Source of the DNA: Haematobia irritans
Taxonomy: Eukaryota > Arthropoda > Insecta > Diptera > Muscidae
Assembly: GCF_050003625.1 (NCBI RefSeq)
Contig: NC_134400.1
Location: forward strand, 58,532,066-58,596,065
Direction of reading: 5' to 3'
DNA length: 64,000 nt
Shown: positions 61,849 through 64,000 of the stretch, one piece after another
Numbering within the stretch: the first letter of the stretch is position 1
How the letters are laid out: every line of letters begins with the position of its first letter
Made by a program: the position numbers and the translations under genes
The notes under the pieces: model-generated
The model's input: the letters and a program-made list of their open reading frames with translations, nothing else
Told to the model about the DNA's origin: nothing
Databases searched by the model: none

Positions 61849-64000
61849 TTAGTAATAGGGATGTGAGTTTATTTAATAAGGACAACAATACACCTTTTCC
61901 AATTGTAAATGAAAATGTACTTGAATCTCGAGACAATCCCAATGATGATGAAATAATTGAAATTCTGCGACATAATGAACCCACAAATAATAGAATGAGA
62001 ATTCTTTTTCCAATTCGTCCTTACCATGTCCGATTGTCCGAATATACTGCGAGACGAAATCAAATCTTTAATGTTGCGATGTTGAGCACAAATTTACAAA
62101 CTAGACCTAAACGTTCAACCTTGAGGCTACGTGAATATTTTAAGTCGAAGAAGAAATGCTCAAAATATACGATTTCTAGCATTATCAATGACTCAATGGA
62201 CCAGAGATATTATGCGAAGATATCGTTTCTGAATTTTGTGGAACATGGACTCCTCGACACCGGAGCTAATGTTAGCTGCATAGGTGCACAGTTAGCTTTG
62301 ACAGATTTTTCCGCTTATGACGAATATCGTGATTGTAAGGCATCAGTTAGAACCGCTGATGGTAGCCGACAAAAGGTTAAAGGTTATTTAGAGGTCAGGG
62401 TATCATTTAGGGATCAAACGCATCGGTTGAGGTTATTAATCGTCCCAACTTTAAGTCAAAATCTGATATTAGGTCTTGACTTTTGGAAGAAATTCAATTT
62501 AGCGCCTGACGTTTTTGAGTCAGTACTTGTATCTTGTCCGTCCGGAAATAGTAAATCGTCAAAAGTCCTGTCCGAATTGTCCGCTTTTGAAAAGTCCGTT
62601 TCGTCGTCCGATAAAGAAAATAATAAAGAATCAAATGATTCAAATCATCATAAATATCCGCTAACTCCTTGCCAGCTGCAACAGTTAGAAGCTGTAAAGG
62701 CTCTGTTCCCAAATTTCGAAATACAAGGGTTGGGCAGAACCAGCTTAATTAAGCATGAAATTGATATTGGCAATGCTAAGCCAATAAAACAGAGGTTCTA
62801 TCCGGTTTCTCCAGCCGTGGAGGAGCTGATGTACAAAGAGATCGATCGCATGTTGGCACTGGGAGTTATAGAACCTTCTACCTCTTCATGGAGTTCTCCC
62901 ATGAGATTGGTTATTAAACCAAATAAAGTCCGTCTGTGCTTAGATGCCAGAAAACTTAACTCCGTCACCAAAAAAGACGCTTATCCGTTGCCAAGTATTG
63001 AGGGTATTTTCTCACGCCTTCCAAAAGCAAACATAATAACGAAACTTGACTTAAAGGATGCCTTCTGGCAGATCGGCCTGGCCGATGAGGCGAAGCAACT
63101 TACGGCGTTCACAGTCCCTGGCAGACCACTTTACCAGTTCGTGGTCATGCCATTCGGACTGTGCAACGCCCCACAAACGATGTGTCGTCTCGTGGACGAA
63201 TTAATTCCTGCGGATTTGAAGAATTGTGTTTTTGGGTATTTAGATGACCTGATTATAGTGTCAGAGAGTTTTACATCGCATCTGTCGGTTTTAGTTAGGG
63301 TTGCCCATGAGTTTCGGAAAGCAAATTTGACTTTAAATGTTGCAAAAAGCCAATTTTGCGTTACCGAAGCGAAATATCTTGGGTACATCATTGGACCAAA
63401 TGGCTTAACAACAGATCCCGAAAAGATAAGATCCATCCTGGCCTGGCCCGTTCCGAAAAACTTAAAACAAGTCCGCGGATTTTTGGGTCTATGTGGATGG
63501 TATAGACGATTTATAGAAAACTTTTCGTCTATCGTATTTCCTATAACGGAAGTCCTGTCGACCAAAAGGAAATTCCACTGGACTCCAGCGGCCGACGAAG
63601 CGTTCAGGAAAATTCAGGATCTTCTTACGACTGCTCCTATTCTGACGAACCCCGACTTTACCAAAAAGTTTTACGTGCACTGCGATGCCAGTGATTTTGG
63701 CATCGGGGCCGTATTGGTACAGTTGGATGAAAACGGAGATGAACGCCCTATAGCGTTCATGTCCAAAAAGCTCAACTCAGCTCAAAGAAACTACTCTGTA
63801 ACAGAGAGGGAATGTTTAGCTGCCATCGAGGCAATTAAACGTTTTCGCTGTTACATCGAGCTTCATGAGTTTGAGGTTATTACAGACCATTCGAGTCTAG
63901 TCTGGTTGATGAAACAACCTGATTTATCAGGCAGACTAGCTAGATGGGCATTTAAATTACAGGGGTATAAGTTTACAGTGAGCCATCGGAAGGGCAAGGA
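61833..64000 (+). CDS. pol: Pol polyprotein (protease, RT, RNase H), open-ended
   Basis: The -1 frame is open from 61833 to the end without a stop (I read it through). After a linker, an aspartic protease box LLDTGANVSCIG (Asp codon 62256). RT: YPLPSIEGIF, KLDLKDAFWQIGLAD (motif A), PFGLCNAPQTM (motif B) and YLDD (63237-63248). Then KYLGYIIGPNGL and GFLGLCGWYRRFIENF. RNase H: HCDASDFGIGAVL, TERECLAAIEAIKRF and ITDHSSLVWL. No in-frame ATG near the start, consistent with Gag-Pol made by frameshift. Integrase not in the window. Confidence 0.93.
61839..61845 (+). promoter_or_regulatory. -1 ribosomal frameshift slippery site A-AAA-AAC
   Basis: In the gag frame the codons read cca aaa aac taa, so A_AAA_AAC is in the canonical X_XXY_YYZ register, immediately before the gag stop (61846-61848). 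The pol frame is exactly -1 and is open from 61833. Confidence 0.85.

Larger units (their letters stand above)
59289..64000 (+). mobile_element. Ty3/Gypsy LTR retrotransposon, 5' part
   Basis: 5' LTR, primer-binding site (59760-59777), leader, gag, and pol in the -1 frame open to the window edge. Order protease-RT-RNase H places it in Ty3/Gypsy (integrase is expected beyond 64000). I do not know the family. Whether an envelope-like ORF exists cannot be seen. Confidence 0.88.

Noticed and set aside
63131..63565. 144-codon minus frame
   Set aside because: Antisense shadow of the pol RT region.

Overview
The window looks like one TE-packed piece of a higher-fly genome. The only host gene I recognise is a voltage-gated calcium channel alpha-1 subunit that matches Drosophila Ca-alpha1D (L-type), on the minus strand. 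Nine and a half kilobases of the last visible intron, a 7.8-kb intron and a >30-kb upstream intron are filled with transposable elements. Exon sequence close to Drosophila, a DD41D rosa-type mariner (family first known from a tephritid fly) and abundant DINE-1/Helentron-like elements suggest a calyptrate fly, possibly a muscid such as Stomoxys, Haematobia or Musca. The species is inference.

Host gene: eight exons, read right to left, at 29099-28889 (repeat II S4/S5 to pore), 28826-28516 (repeat II pore and S6), 27903-27842 (acidic II-III loop), 20088-19941 and 19209-19092 (two alternative exons of the II-III loop), 17872-17743 (IIIS1), 15974-15808 (IIIS2-S3) and 9642-9555 (IIIS4). All splice phases join correctly if one of the two alternative exons is used. 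The 5' part of the gene (repeat I, II S1-S4) is not recognised in the rest of the window, and the 3' part (III S5 onward) lies beyond base 1.

Mobile DNA, left to right: the 3' end of a LINE interrupted by a DD37E Tc1/mariner element (1-1690); a mariner DD34D relic broken by a Helentron-like element (2961-4924); TA-flanked AT-rich MITEs (4976-6108, 6652-7145, 9998-11105, 44323-45122) that carry tRNA-like promoter modules; Helentron-like elements of one family (3182-4924, 7192-9172, 12094-14507, 20570-22422, 24155-26301, 46290-46545, 50022-51036), with internal 152-bp and 29-bp tandem arrays; a decayed rosa element (16079-16990); a nonautonomous hAT element (22773-23600); a Jockey-type LINE relic (29446-31738); a nearly full-length APE-RT-RNase H LINE (about 32480-38770) with an intact DD41D transposon inserted in its ORF2; a hAT element with GGAGCG arrays (41307-44145); a 5.1-kb hAT element with GGAGTC arrays (46710-51856) that hosts long TA microsatellites, a deleted rosa copy and other insertions; a second Helentron-like family (52511-55968) with a 153-bp satellite organised as a seven-unit higher-order repeat; and the 5' part of a Ty3/Gypsy LTR retrotransposon (about 59289 to beyond 64000) with tRNA-Lys primer site, a Gag with RING-like N-terminus and zinc knuckles, a canonical A-AAA-AAC slippery site directly before the gag stop, and an open pol frame to the window edge.

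Most long open frames in the window are translations of tandem repeats or TA microsatellites, not genes. I saw no CRISPR array, rRNA, or functional tRNA gene. The most interesting observations are the phase-enforced alternative calcium-channel exons, the shared architecture of the Helentron-like families, the three hAT elements with same-orientation short-repeat arrays at both ends, the LINE with a CCTAA (telomere-like) tail, and the Gag -1 frameshift site.
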